Assembly: GCF_032670585.1 (NCBI RefSeq)
Contig: NZ_JAVQHL010000005.1
Location: forward strand, 8,615 to 72,614
Source: Ostreiculturibacter nitratireducens
GTDB lineage: Bacteria; Pseudomonadota; Alphaproteobacteria; Rhodobacterales; Rhodobacteraceae
Direction of reading: 5' to 3'
Length of the DNA stretch: 64,000 nucleotides
Below, one piece after another: positions 8,642 to 17,322 of the stretch (position 1 is the first letter of the stretch; each line of letters begins with the position of its first letter). Under the pieces are notes generated by a model. It worked only from the letters and a program-made list of their open reading frames with translations, was not told the origin of the DNA and did no database searches. The translations under genes and the position numbers were made by a program.

Positions 8642-9133
8642 ATGACCACGCCCCCGAAGACCGCCCGCAAGACCAGGTCCGTACGACTGCCCGGGCTCCC
8701 GGCGAAGCCGCGGGGCACGGGCAGCGTGATGGAGGTCGCGGATATCGAAGCCATGGACCGGGAGGCACTCTTGGCCGCCTGGATGGAGATTATCGGAAGC
8801 CCGGTCCCGAAGGGTCTCAGCCGGCCCTTCCTCCGGCGTTTCCTCGCCTTCGAACTGCAGGCCCGGCGTCACGGCGGCCTGCCCAGCGGGTTCGGGGCAA
8901 AACTGCGGAAGGCAGCCTCCGGCGAGACCCGCCCGAAGGCCCCCGCCCTTCGCCCCGGCGGCAGGCTGGTCCGGGAGTGGAACGGGACGACACATGTCGT
9001 CGAGGTGACCGGAACAGGGTTCGTTTGGCAGGGCACCCAGTACCGCTCGCTCTCGGCCATCGCCCGCGCGATCACCGGTGCGCGATGGTCCGGGCCCCGG
9101 TTCTTCGGCCTCGCCGGGGAGCGATCGCCGTGA
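8642..9133 (+). CDS. DUF2924 domain-containing protein
   Basis: A 163-residue basic protein. The segments LSRPFLRRFLAFELQARRHGG, LRPGGRLVREWNG and the closing GFVWQGTQYRSLSAIARAITG are the hallmarks of DUF2924, a family almost always encoded directly before a serine recombinase in alphaproteobacterial mobile DNA. The start ATG 8642 has a very strong AGGAGGAGAG site. The stop TGA 9131-9133 overlaps the GTG start (9130-9132) of the recombinase frame, so the two are probably co-translated. A role as recombinase partner or directionality factor is a guess from this constant pairing. Confidence 0.85.
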   Translation: MTTPPKTARKTRSVRLPGLPAKPRGTGSVMEVADIEAMDREALLAAWMEIIGSPVPKGLSRPFLRRFLAFELQARRHGGLPSGFGAKLRKAASGETRPKAPALRPGGRLVREWNGTTHVVEVTGTGFVWQGTQYRSLSAIARAITGARWSGPRFFGLAGERSP

Positions 9134-10786
9134 CGAAGCCCCACATCCGCGCCGCGATCTACACGCGGAAGTCCTCGGACGAGGGGCTCGAGCAGGAGTT
9201 CAACTCGCTCGATGCCCAGCACGAGGCCTGCGCCGCCTACGTCGTGAGCCAGCGGCACGAGGGCTGGACCCTCGTCCGCGCGCTACGACGACGGCGGGAT
9301 CTCGGGCGGCACGCTCGAGCGCCCGGCGCTGAGGCGCCTCCTCGCCGAGATCGAAGCGGGCCGCGTCGACATGGTCGTGGTCTACAAGATCGACCGGCTG
9401 ACCCGGTCGCTCGCCGACTTCGCGAGGCTCGTCGAACGCCTCGAGGCGGCAGGCTGCTCCTTCGTCTCGGTCACCCAGGCCTTCAACACCTCCTCCTCGA
9501 TGGGCCGGCTCACCCTCAACGTGCTCCTCTCCTTTGCCCAGTTCGAGCGCGAGGTCACCGCCGAGCGGATCCGCGACAAGATCGCCGCCTCGAAGAAGAA
9601 GGGGCTCTGGATGGGCGGCCTCGCGCCGCTCGGCTACGATCCGCATCCCGACCGGACGCGCCGGGAACTCGTGGTGAACGAAGCGGAGGCCGGGACCGTT
9701 CGGCGGCTCTTCGCGCTCTACCTCGAGCACGGTTGCCTGAACGCCACCGCCCGCGCCGCCGGGAAGCTCGGGCTCCGCTCGAAGCGGCGCGTCTTCGCGA
9801 ACGGGCGGCAGCAGGGCGGCGGCGCCTTCAGCCGTGGCCAGGTCCACAAGATCCTGACGAACCCGGTCTACCTCGGCCAGGTCCGGCACAAGGACCGGCT
9901 CTGGCCCGGCACCCATCCCGCGATCCTCTCGCAGGACACCTGGGACGGGGTCCAGGCGAGGCTGCAGGCCGCCAGCGCGATCCGCCGCGGCGGCGGGCGC
10001 GCGCCGGCGACGGCCTCCCCGCTCAAGGGCCTCTTCCGGGACGAGACCGGGGACCTCCTGACACCGACCCACACCCGGCGGAGGGACCGGCGCCTCTGCT
10101 ACTACGTCTCGAACCGGCTGGTCTCGGGCGGGCCCGATCCCTCCGCCTGGCGGCTTCCCGCCCCCGCCTTCGAATCCGCGGTGGCGAAGATCCTCGCCGA
10201 GCATCTCGATCGCCGCGCCGCGGAGCACGCGGTACTGGCCGGAACGGACATCGCGGCGGCCCTGGCGACCAGGGAAAGGGCCCGGGCGCTCGCGTCCCGT
10301 CTCGGCACCGAGGGGGCCAGGGCCGCCGCGCCGCTCATCGCCTCCGGGCGCATCGCGCGCGGGACGATCGCCCTCGATCTCGACCGGGAGGCCCTCGCCG
10401 AGGCGCTGGGATGCGGACAAGGCGACCTCGACCCGCGCCTCCTCGTCCTCGGGGCCCCCTTCACCTGCCGCCGCCGCGGCGTCGAGACGAAGATCGTGGC
10501 GGGCGACACCCTGCCACGGCCCGATCCCGTCCTGGTCCGTGCCCTCGCCGAGGCCCATCGCTGGGCCGCCGCGCTCCGTTCGGGGACGCCCCTCGGCGCG
10601 GTCGCCCTTGCCGAGGGCCACGCGGAGTCCCACGTCCGCACCCGCACCCGGCTCGCCTTCCTCGCCCCGCGGATCCAGGCCGCGATCCTCGCGGGCACCC
10701 TGCCCGCGGACGTCACCCTGAAATCCCTCCTCCGGGGTCCCATGCCCCTTGACTGGGATACCCAGCTGCGCCGCTGCGGCCTCTGA
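9130..10786 (+). pseudogene. Large serine recombinase, frameshifted
   Basis: A serine recombinase spread over two frames. Frame one starts at GTG 9130 and gives AAIYTRKSSDEGLEQEFNSL, with the catalytic serine in the RKSS motif. Near 9282-9292 homology jumps frame to YDDGGISGGTLERPAL, then VVYKIDRLTRSLADF, FNTSSSMGRLTLN and FAQFEREVTAERIRDK, through a recombinase domain and a zinc-ribbon-like region to the stop at 10784-10786. At the junction the plus strand reads GTCCGCGCGCTACGAC; restoring two bases in the CG run would rebuild one ~550-residue enzyme. This is either a genuine 2-base deletion inactivating the enzyme or a sequencing error. The ATG at 9371 yields a protein lacking the catalytic serine. 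Confidence 0.8.
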
Positions 10787-10802
10787 GCACGCGGTCGCGG
10801 CC

Positions 10803-10987
10803 TTCCCTGTTCCGGGCGGCGGGAGTCCCTGTTCCGGGCCGGCTCCTTCCCTGTTATCCGCGCGGGAATTCCCTGTTAGCAAGGAACAGGGAAATGCACC
10901 CTAACCCACGGGCGAGTCGCGAGAATCCGGGGGTGCTCTGGCCAGCGAGGCGCCAAAAGCGCGGCAATTCCCTGTAAATTCCCTGTT
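10803..10987. repeat. Array of TTCCCTGTT repeats with 22-bp spacing
   Basis: Forward copies begin at 10803, 10825 (first base G), 10847 and 10869, exactly 22 bp apart. An inverted copy AACAGGGAA lies at 10885-10893, making a hairpin-like pair with the copy at 10869. Two more forward copies lie at 10968 (ending TGTA) and 10979, 11 bp apart; 10979 is 110 bp (5 x 22) from 10869. The first two repeats share a longer unit TCCCTGTTCCGGGC. The array fills most of the space between the recombinase stop and tRNA-Ser. Regular one- and two-turn spacing suggests several protein molecules bound on one face of the helix. Function unknown. Confidence 0.8.
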
Positions 10988-11164
10988 CTTCTCGACGGGC
11001 GCGGAAAACCGAACCCCGCGCATCGCCCTGCGGAGACGAAGGGCCATGACGACGGCAAGGGCTGGTGGAAGAGGCGTCTCTGTTGGAGCGCAGCCGCGCT
11101 AACCCCCGGAAACACGGGAGAAAGTCTCCCGGAAACGGGTGGAGCCAGTGGAGACAGGGGTGGC

Positions 11165-11254
11165 TGGCGGAGAGAGAGGGATTCGAACCCTCGAGACGGT
11201 TTCCCGCCTACACACTTTCCAGGCGTGCGCCTTCGACCACTCGGCCACCTCTCC
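11165..11254 (-). tRNA. tRNA-Ser (GGA)
   Basis: Reading the minus strand from 11254 gives GGAGAGGTGGCCGAGTGG, then an anticodon arm CACGC-CTGGAAA-GTGTG with anticodon GGA. A long variable arm follows, then the T arm GAGGG-TTCGAAT-CCCTC and an acceptor end TCTCTCC-G-CCA. The 90-nt length with a long variable arm is typical of tRNA-Ser, and CCA is encoded. It sits about 180 bp beyond the TTCCCTGTT array, at the edge of the phage-derived patch. Confidence 0.95.
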
Positions 11255-11520
11255 GTGCGGGGCTCTTTACACGTGGGCCCCGGTCTTGTGCAAGGGGCAG
11301 CTTGCGGAAAGCTGACACGGCAGTTGGTGCCGAATTCCGACACGCATTGGCGATGCGGGAAGTGGAACGAGGACCGGCGTTGCGCGTGACCGTCAATGGC
11401 TGCAACGCGGGAGGCTTGAAAGCCGATGCCTGGCGCGCCGACCTAGGTGGAACGGAGAGCGTAGCCGCGGTCAGCGGCCGCTTGGCATACGGCTGGTGCA
11501 CGGGATCGCCGGGCCGTGCG

Positions 11521-12240
11521 CTATGAATCCAGCAGCAGGCTCACCCGACGGTTCTGGCGGCCCTTCTTTTCGATCTTGCCGAGGCGCACCCGGCCGATCT
11601 CGCCCGTCCTGGCGACATGGGTTCCGCCGCAAGGCTGGAGGTCCACCTGATTGGCACCCTCCCCGATACGGACCAGCCGCACGCGGCCCTGCCCCATAGG
11701 CGGCTTCACCGACATGGTCTTGACCAACCCCGGATTGGCGGAGAGCTCCTCGTCCGTGATCCAGCCCTCGGTCACCGGGAGATCCCGCGCGATCAGCGCG
11801 TTCAGCGCCTGCTCCAGCGCCTCCACGTCCTCGGGCGGTTCCGGCATGTCGAAATCGAGCCGCCCCTTCTCCTCGCCGATCTGGCCCCCCGTCACGGGAA
11901 GGGGAATCACGACCGACAGGAGATGCAGCGCGGTGTGAACGCGCATGTGGCGGTAGCGGCGATCCCAGTCGAGGTGCTGGACGACCTCGGCGCCGACGGG
12001 CGGCAACGCGCCCTCGGCCGCAGGCACGAGCACCACCGCGCCGTTCTCCCCCTTGACGGCCGTCGCGATGACGACACTGCCGTCTGCCCAATCAAGGCGC
12101 CCGGAATCCCCCGGCTGGCCGCCTCCGGTCGGGTAGAAGATCGACCGGTCCACGACGATGCCCCCTTCGGGCGTGTGCGTCACGACGCGGGCCGGCGCCT
12201 CGCGAAGATAGGGTTCGCTGCGGAAAAGCGCCTCGGTCAT
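11521..12240 (-). CDS. Alanyl-tRNA editing protein, AlaX family
   Basis: A 239-residue stand-alone editing domain that hydrolyses mischarged Ser- or Gly-tRNA(Ala). Zinc ligands expected of the family are visible: the HTALH motif at about residues 101-105 and CGGTH near residue 204. The opening FYPTGGGQPGDSG is the usual AlaX/AlaRS editing signature. Its length suits the AlaX-M type. The start ATG overlaps the stop of the upstream MscS gene (12237-12240, ATGA), so it is the last gene of the minus-strand run from the photolyase to here. Confidence 0.88.
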   Translation of the reverse strand: MTEALFRSEPYLREAPARVVTHTPEGGIVVDRSIFYPTGGGQPGDSGRLDWADGSVVIATAVKGENGAVVLVPAAEGALPPVGAEVVQHLDWDRRYRHMRVHTALHLLSVVIPLPVTGGQIGEEKGRLDFDMPEPPEDVEALEQALNALIARDLPVTEGWITDEELSANPGLVKTMSVKPPMGQGRVRLVRIGEGANQVDLQPCGGTHVARTGEIGRVRLGKIEKKGRQNRRVSLLLDS

Positions 12241-14639
12241 GCGGATTCCTCCCCTGCCCCTCCGGCCCCAGGCATCGCCCGAGGCGAAGGCTCGGGCGGG
12301 CGCAGGGCCTCGGGGTTCTTCAACCAGATGTCGCGCTGCGGGAAGGGAATCTCGATCCCTTCCTCGGCGAAGCGGCTGGCGATTTCGTGGTTCATCTCGG
12401 AATGCGTGGCGAGCTTGAAGTTCACGTCGCGCAGGATCGCGCGGATCTCGAAGTTCAGGCTGTCGGCACCGAAGCCGACGAAGTAGACATTCGGCGGCGG
12501 GTTGACGACGACGAGGGGATGCGCCTCGGCCACCTCATGCAGGATCGCCTCGACCTTCTTCGTGTCGGTGCCGTAGGCGACCCCCACCGGCACGATCAGC
12601 CGCCCCGTCAGGTTCCCCCGCGTCCAGTTCGTCACCACGCCCGATACGAGGTCCGCGTTCGGCACGATGACGTCGGTCCGGTCGAAGGTTTCGATCCGGG
12701 TCGAGCGGACCGAGATCGCCTTCACGATCCCCATCTGCCCGCCGACCTCGATCCAGTCGCCCTCGGAGATCGGCCTTTCGATCAGGAGGATGATGCCCGA
12801 GACGAAGTTCGAGACGATGTTCTGAAGACCGAAACCGATGCCGACCGAGAGCGCACCCGCGACGATCGCGAGAGACGACAGGTCGATCCCCGCGGAGGTG
12901 ATCGCGATCACCGCGGCGAGGAAGATGCCTAGGTAGCCGACACCCGAAACGATCGCGTTCTGGCCCCCCTTGTCGAGCTTCGTCTTCGGCAGGACCGAGG
13001 CACGCAACGCTCCCTGCAACAGCCGTGTAGCCGTCAGGCCAACCACGAAGACCGCGACGAAGGTCAGGAAGACGGTGGGCGAAATCCGCGTCTGCCCGAT
13101 CGAAACCCCCTCGCGGAAGCGGGTCCAGACCTCGGCCAGGTCCGCGACGCGCGCGCCCCAGATCAGCGCGAAGAGAGGTATCGCCGCGATGGCAAGCGCG
13201 AAGCCGATCAGCACCGGAACCAGCCCGCCCGGCGCCCCTTCCTCCGGCCGAACGATCATGCCGTAGATGTCGCCCACGAACCGCTGGGCCAGAATCAGAA
13301 TCCCGATGAGGCCCAGGGACAGGACAGTGGGCCAGACCAGCGCATTGGCCGCCGTCGTGTAGCCCACGATCGCCATCAGCGGCCCGAGCACCGACACGGC
13401 CACCACGGCCGACCCGACGAGTCGACGCATCCGCGCACGGAATCGATTGGCCTCGCCGTCATCGAGGGTCGCATCCATGTGCCGAAGCAGAAGGCCGAGC
13501 CGGAACAGGAACAGCGAGATCACCAGGACGACCGGTGCCGCCCAGACCGACTGCGCGGACTGGCTGAGCGGTGGGCGAACCTCTGTGATGAAGGCGCGCC
13601 GCAGCAATTCGGCCGCCAGCAGGAGCCCGACCATCGTCGTGTGGAATCGCGCCTCGGCGCTGTTCTCAGGCAGAATCGACTGTGAACGATCGAGCGGCCC
13701 ACGATCGGACACCGGGAACAGAAGACCGCCAAGCCAGCGTGTCGCAAAGAACGCGAGCGCCGCACCCGGGAAGGCCGCGATGAGGGCGCCGGACCTCAGC
13801 CCGGTCATGCCGGTGGCTTCCATCGCCTGCACGAGAAGATACATGCCCCCCACCGGCAGGACCACCTGGCCGAGAGAAACGAAGCCCGCGGCCAGGCGCC
13901 GGGCATATTCCGACCCGCCCACGCGCATCCGCCCCGCGAGCCGCTCGAAGAATCCCGGCCCCCGGACCATGAGAAGTCCGGCGATGAGAAGATAGAGAAG
14001 GATCGCCGGCAGATTGTCCCGCAGTTCCTTCCGCCGCGCCGGGTTCTCCCACGCGCCCGAAGTCTCCTGCCAGAGCGTCCGCATACCTTGCGTCAGGACG
14101 GCAAGACCCGCAGGCCAGTTCACCGGGTTCGCGGGCGACGGAGACAGCTTCAGGAGCGCCGACGCCTGCCGCTCGCGGATCGTCGTGTCGATCTCGCGGA
14201 TGATCCCGTCGGCGCGGCTGTAGGCCTCGACCGCCGCGATGCCGGGAGCCTGCAACCGCGCGAGCTGGTCGTTCAACTCCTTCCGCCGCGTCGCGATCTC
14301 GGGCGCCTCAGTCTCGCCTTCAGCCGGCGCAGGCCCCAGGGCCGCGATCTGGCCCCTCAGCGTCTGCAGGCGCGCATCATTCGCCGTCTGAGCTGCGGAG
14401 AATTTCGTGCGCCAGTCGACGATCTGCTGGCGCAACTGCTCCAGAGCGAGGTTCGAGGCCCGCCCGGCCTCGAGCGCGTCCTCCGCTCGCGTCGCGTCGC
14501 GCTCCCAGGCCGCGTAGTCCGGCGCGGCCGGGGCGGCCGCCTCCTGCGCAGCGGCGGACGAAACGCCAAAGGGCGCCGGCGCCGCGAGCGCGGTCAGGGC
14601 CAGGCTGAAGGCAAGGGAAAGCGCGCGAAGTGTCTTCAT
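12237..14639 (-). CDS. MscS family mechanosensitive channel with DUF3772-type N-terminal region
   Basis: An 800-residue inner-membrane channel. Residues about 1-31 are a signal peptide (LALTALAAPAPFGVSSAAAQ), followed by a periplasmic coiled-coil-rich region and many membrane helices. The MscS pore helix and beta domain lie in the last ~200 residues (GFGLQNIVSNFVSGIILL, then ERPISEGDWIEVGGQMG). The length matches the large DUF3772/MscK-like members, not the small MscS. It would open on osmotic downshock. ATG 14639 shares one base with the cysK stop (TGATG), and the signal peptide confirms this start. Its place after trgA-trgB-cysK is noteworthy. Confidence 0.88.
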   Translation of the reverse strand: MKTLRALSLAFSLALTALAAPAPFGVSSAAAQEAAAPAAPDYAAWERDATRAEDALEAGRASNLALEQLRQQIVDWRTKFSAAQTANDARLQTLRGQIAALGPAPAEGETEAPEIATRRKELNDQLARLQAPGIAAVEAYSRADGIIREIDTTIRERQASALLKLSPSPANPVNWPAGLAVLTQGMRTLWQETSGAWENPARRKELRDNLPAILLYLLIAGLLMVRGPGFFERLAGRMRVGGSEYARRLAAGFVSLGQVVLPVGGMYLLVQAMEATGMTGLRSGALIAAFPGAALAFFATRWLGGLLFPVSDRGPLDRSQSILPENSAEARFHTTMVGLLLAAELLRRAFITEVRPPLSQSAQSVWAAPVVLVISLFLFRLGLLLRHMDATLDDGEANRFRARMRRLVGSAVVAVSVLGPLMAIVGYTTAANALVWPTVLSLGLIGILILAQRFVGDIYGMIVRPEEGAPGGLVPVLIGFALAIAAIPLFALIWGARVADLAEVWTRFREGVSIGQTRISPTVFLTFVAVFVVGLTATRLLQGALRASVLPKTKLDKGGQNAIVSGVGYLGIFLAAVIAITSAGIDLSSLAIVAGALSVGIGFGLQNIVSNFVSGIILLIERPISEGDWIEVGGQMGIVKAISVRSTRIETFDRTDVIVPNADLVSGVVTNWTRGNLTGRLIVPVGVAYGTDTKKVEAILHEVAEAHPLVVVNPPPNVYFVGFGADSLNFEIRAILRDVNFKLATHSEMNHEIASRFAEEGIEIPFPQRDIWLKNPEALRPPEPSPRAMPGAGGAGEESA

Positions 14640-15670
14640 CAACCCTGATAGACCTCCGGCAGAATCCTTGGGGCGCGGTCGAGCCATTCCGGCACGGGCA
14701 GGCCCTTGCCCCTCAGGAAGTCGGGATTGAACAGCTTGGACTGATAGCGCGTGCCGTAGTCGCAGAGCACGGTCACGATCGTCTTGCCCGGCCCCATTTC
14801 CTGCGCCATGCGGATCGCGCCCGCGACGTTGATGCCGGAGGATCCGCCCAGGCACAGGCCCTCTTCCTCGAGGAGGTCGAAGACGATCGGAAGCGCCTCG
14901 CTGTCAGGGATGCGGTAGGCCATGTCCGGCATGATGCCCTCGAGGTTCGCGGTGATCCGCCCCTGCCCGATCCCCTCGGTGATGGAGGAGCCTTCGGACT
15001 TCAGAACGCCCGTCGTGTAGTAGCTGTAGAGCGCCGCACCCTCCGGATCGGCCAGCGCGACCTTCACGCCCTTGGGCTGCAGCGCCATCGCGACGCCCGC
15101 CAGCGTGCCGCCTGAACCCACGGCGCAGACGAACCCGTCCACCTTGCCATCGGTCTGATCCCAGATCTCGGGGCCGGTGGTCTCCATATGCGCCTGCCGG
15201 TTCGCCACGTTGTCGAACTGGTTGGCCCAGATCGCGCCGTTGGGCTCGGTCTTTGCGAGCTCCTCGGCCAGCCGGCCGGAATAGCGCACATAGTTGTTGG
15301 GGTTCGAATAGGGCGCCGCCGGCACCTGGACGAGCTCGGCCCCCGCAAGCCGCAGCATGTCCTTCTTTTCCTGGCTCTGCGTCTCGGGGATGACGATGAC
15401 CGTCCGGAAACCCATCGAGGCACCCACGAGAGCGAGCCCGATCCCGGTATTGCCGGCCGTCCCTTCGACGATCGTTCCGCCGGGCCGCAGTTGCCCCTTC
15501 GCCATGGCGTCGTGGATGATGTAGAGCGCCGCGCGATCCTTCACCGACTGGCCGGGATTCATGAACTCGGCCTTGCCGAGAATCTCGCATCCCGTCATCT
15601 CCGAGGCCTTTCTCAACCGGATGAGGGGCGTTTTTCCCACCGCATCGGCCAAGTCCTTGCAAATTCGCAT
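14639..15670 (-). CDS. cysK: Cysteine synthase A (O-acetylserine sulfhydrylase)
   Basis: A 343-residue PLP enzyme joining sulfide to O-acetylserine to make cysteine. The PLP lysine is K44 in NPGQSVKDR, the substrate loop is GTAGNTGIG, and the phosphate-binding loop is AVGSGGTLAG; GGSSGIN lies near residue 274. It lies 81 bp downstream of trgB on the same strand. In Rhodobacter sphaeroides trgA, trgB and cysK were reported as tellurite-resistance determinants, which supports the grouping here. It also uses the sulfide made by the cys operon at 44.5-49.3 kb. Confidence 0.92.
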   Translation of the reverse strand: MRICKDLADAVGKTPLIRLRKASEMTGCEILGKAEFMNPGQSVKDRAALYIIHDAMAKGQLRPGGTIVEGTAGNTGIGLALVGASMGFRTVIVIPETQSQEKKDMLRLAGAELVQVPAAPYSNPNNYVRYSGRLAEELAKTEPNGAIWANQFDNVANRQAHMETTGPEIWDQTDGKVDGFVCAVGSGGTLAGVAMALQPKGVKVALADPEGAALYSYYTTGVLKSEGSSITEGIGQGRITANLEGIMPDMAYRIPDSEALPIVFDLLEEEGLCLGGSSGINVAGAIRMAQEMGPGKTIVTVLCDYGTRYQSKLFNPDFLRGKGLPVPEWLDRAPRILPEVYQG

Positions 15671-15751
15671 CGCGCCGCTCCTTGAATTTCACTCTTTCCT
15701 AGGCCGCACCTGTGGCAACCTCAAGCGGCAATGGCCGGCGATGATGGCCCC

Positions 15752-16906
15752 TCAGCGGGCCGCCGCGCGCAACTCCGCCCGATGCGCGGAAAGCCAGAGA
15801 GCGGAGATCAGCAAGGGGGCGTTGTCGACCTCTCCGGCCCCCAGGAGCTCCATGAGCGCGTCGAATGTCACGATATGCGTCCGGATATCCTCGTCCTCTC
15901 CGTCCACGCCCGCCCCGCTTACGGCCGTTCCGTCTGGAAGCTCGGCGATGCCCACGTAGGAATAGAGATATTCCGACTTGCCGGCGGGTGTCGGGTAGTA
16001 ACCGCCGATGAGGTGCAGATCGCCGATCCGAAGCCCGGCCTCCTCCACGGCCTCGCGCCGGACCGCCTCTTCTGGCGTCTCGGACGCGTCGACGCGACCG
16101 GCGATCGCCTCGAGCGACCAGGGGTTCGCGTCGCCCCGCGCAAAGGGGCCGGGCCGGAACTGTTCGATCAGCAGCACGCGGTCGCGCACCGGGTCGTAGG
16201 GAAGGACCGAGGCCGCATCCCCCGTGATGAAGACCGCCCGGTTCACGACCGGGCTCATGGAGCCGTCGAAACGGCGGAAGGACAGGTCGTATTCCTCGAC
16301 CGAGAAGAACTTCGCATAGGGCTCGCGCCGGTCCGCGACGACGACGTCCCCGGTCTCGGAGGTGCGGCGCAGCATTCCCTGCCCCGCTGCCCGCGCCCTG
16401 AGCCGGGAGGCGGCACGGATCATCATCAGCCCATATCGGGCCTTGAGTTCCTCGGGCGCCTTCCTGCCGCGAAGCGCCATGAAATCCGCCGCCGTCTCGG
16501 TCACGACGTCGCCCCAATCGGCGGCCCAGTCCTGCAGCCGCCAGGGCGCGCCGGGACGCCAATGCCCGGGTTCCGGGAAATAGACCTGCGCCGGCACCTG
16601 CCGGCCATCCCCGGCATCGACGATCACTTCCCGGGTGAGGTAGCCGAAGCCACCTTCGTAGAAGTCGAGCCTGGTGACCTCTCCGGCCGTCAGCCCCTCG
16701 GCGAGGAGCCCCTCCGCCGCCTTCCCCGGCGCGGGCAGGATCAGGGGAAAGCTCTCCCCTTCCGCCCAGCGCACCTCGTGTCCTTCAAGACGCGCGGGCA
16801 CCACCGTCAGCTCGCGCCCCACGACCCGCTCCAGCAACGGCAAGTGGCAGAGCGTGCCGTAGAAAAAGAAGTTGGCCAAACTCAGCTCCAGCGCCGCGAG
16901 GCCCAT
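15752..16906 (-). CDS. trgB: TrgB-like fusion: gamma-glutamylcyclotransferase (AIG2) domain + Nudix hydrolase
   Basis: A 384-residue two-domain protein. Residues 1 to about 150 form an AIG2/GGCT-like domain beginning with the FFFYGTL motif. Residues about 185-384 are a Nudix hydrolase of the ADP-ribose pyrophosphatase type; the Nudix box runs from GRVDASETPEE to REAVEEAGL. The family hydrolyses ADP-ribose to AMP and ribose 5-phosphate. TrgB of Rhodobacter sphaeroides, next to trgA and cysK, contributes to tellurite resistance; gene order here matches that memory. The start overlaps trgA by 25 bp, implying co-translation. Which activity matters for tellurite is unknown to me. Confidence 0.85.
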   Translation of the reverse strand: MGLAALELSLANFFFYGTLCHLPLLERVVGRELTVVPARLEGHEVRWAEGESFPLILPAPGKAAEGLLAEGLTAGEVTRLDFYEGGFGYLTREVIVDAGDGRQVPAQVYFPEPGHWRPGAPWRLQDWAADWGDVVTETAADFMALRGRKAPEELKARYGLMMIRAASRLRARAAGQGMLRRTSETGDVVVADRREPYAKFFSVEEYDLSFRRFDGSMSPVVNRAVFITGDAASVLPYDPVRDRVLLIEQFRPGPFARGDANPWSLEAIAGRVDASETPEEAVRREAVEEAGLRIGDLHLIGGYYPTPAGKSEYLYSYVGIAELPDGTAVSGAGVDGEDEDIRTHIVTFDALMELLGAGEVDNAPLLISALWLSAHRAELRAAAR

Positions 16907-17322
16907 TCGACGAGGAGGCCGCCCAGCATCCCTCCGATGAGGAGGATGCCGATCACGTCGGGTACGAGGATCATCCGCCCGTATTCGAGCGAAATCTCGA
17001 ATGCGCCGACGATCGCATCCATCGGCCCGTCATAGCGGTGCCGGATGGACATCTTGACCATCTCGTTTCCCGAGAAGATCACGAGGCACCAGAAAACGAT
17101 CGCCAGTGTCGCGCGCGCCCCACCGCCGAGCGCGGCCCCATAACCGCGCCCCGCCGAAGGGCCAGCCACCATCCAGCCGCAAAACGCGCCGATCAGCGTC
17201 GAGATGGGGATGAACATGCCGATCCGGGCGCCTTCCGGAAGAAGCGGCACGACCGCGTTCGATGCGAAGAACGCGATCGCCGCGAAGGCGAAGGCTCCGA
17301 ATAGCTTTGCAGCTGTGGGCAT
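16882..17322 (-). CDS. trgA: TrgA family membrane protein (tellurite resistance)
   Basis: A 146-residue integral membrane protein with about four hydrophobic segments (LFGAFAFAAIAFFASNAV near the start, an ISTLIGAFCGWMVAG segment, LAIVFWCLVIF, and VIGILLIGGMLGGLLVEW at the end). Recognised mainly by its length, topology and place before trgB and cysK, an arrangement known from Rhodobacter sphaeroides. Its start ATG 17322 directly follows the cfa stop TAG 17323-17325, with AGGAGG overlapping that stop, so it is translated from the cfa transcript. Mechanism of tellurite protection is not known from sequence. Confidence 0.8.
   Translation of the reverse strand: MPTAAKLFGAFAFAAIAFFASNAVVPLLPEGARIGMFIPISTLIGAFCGWMVAGPSAGRGYGAALGGGARATLAIVFWCLVIFSGNEMVKMSIRHRYDGPMDAIVGAFEISLEYGRMILVPDVIGILLIGGMLGGLLVEWASRRWS

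Noticed and set aside
6952..10752. 1266-codon plus-strand open frame
   Set aside because: High-GC shadow covering the methyltransferase, the intergenic region and the recombinase in the wrong frame. Only short parts (around 9130-9290) coincide with real recombinase coding.
9200..10882. 560-codon minus-strand open frame opposite the recombinase
   Set aside because: Composition-driven shadow; no motif, start site or homology. The plus strand has clear recombinase motifs.
10787..11164. CRISPR array in the TTCCCTGTT repeats
   Set aside because: Repeat units are 9-14 bases with 22-bp period, too short for CRISPR repeats and spacers, and no cas genes are present.
11165..11254. tRNA-Ser as integration site with duplicated 3' end
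   Set aside because: No second copy of the tRNA 3' sequence was found elsewhere in the window, and serine recombinases usually do not target tRNA genes.
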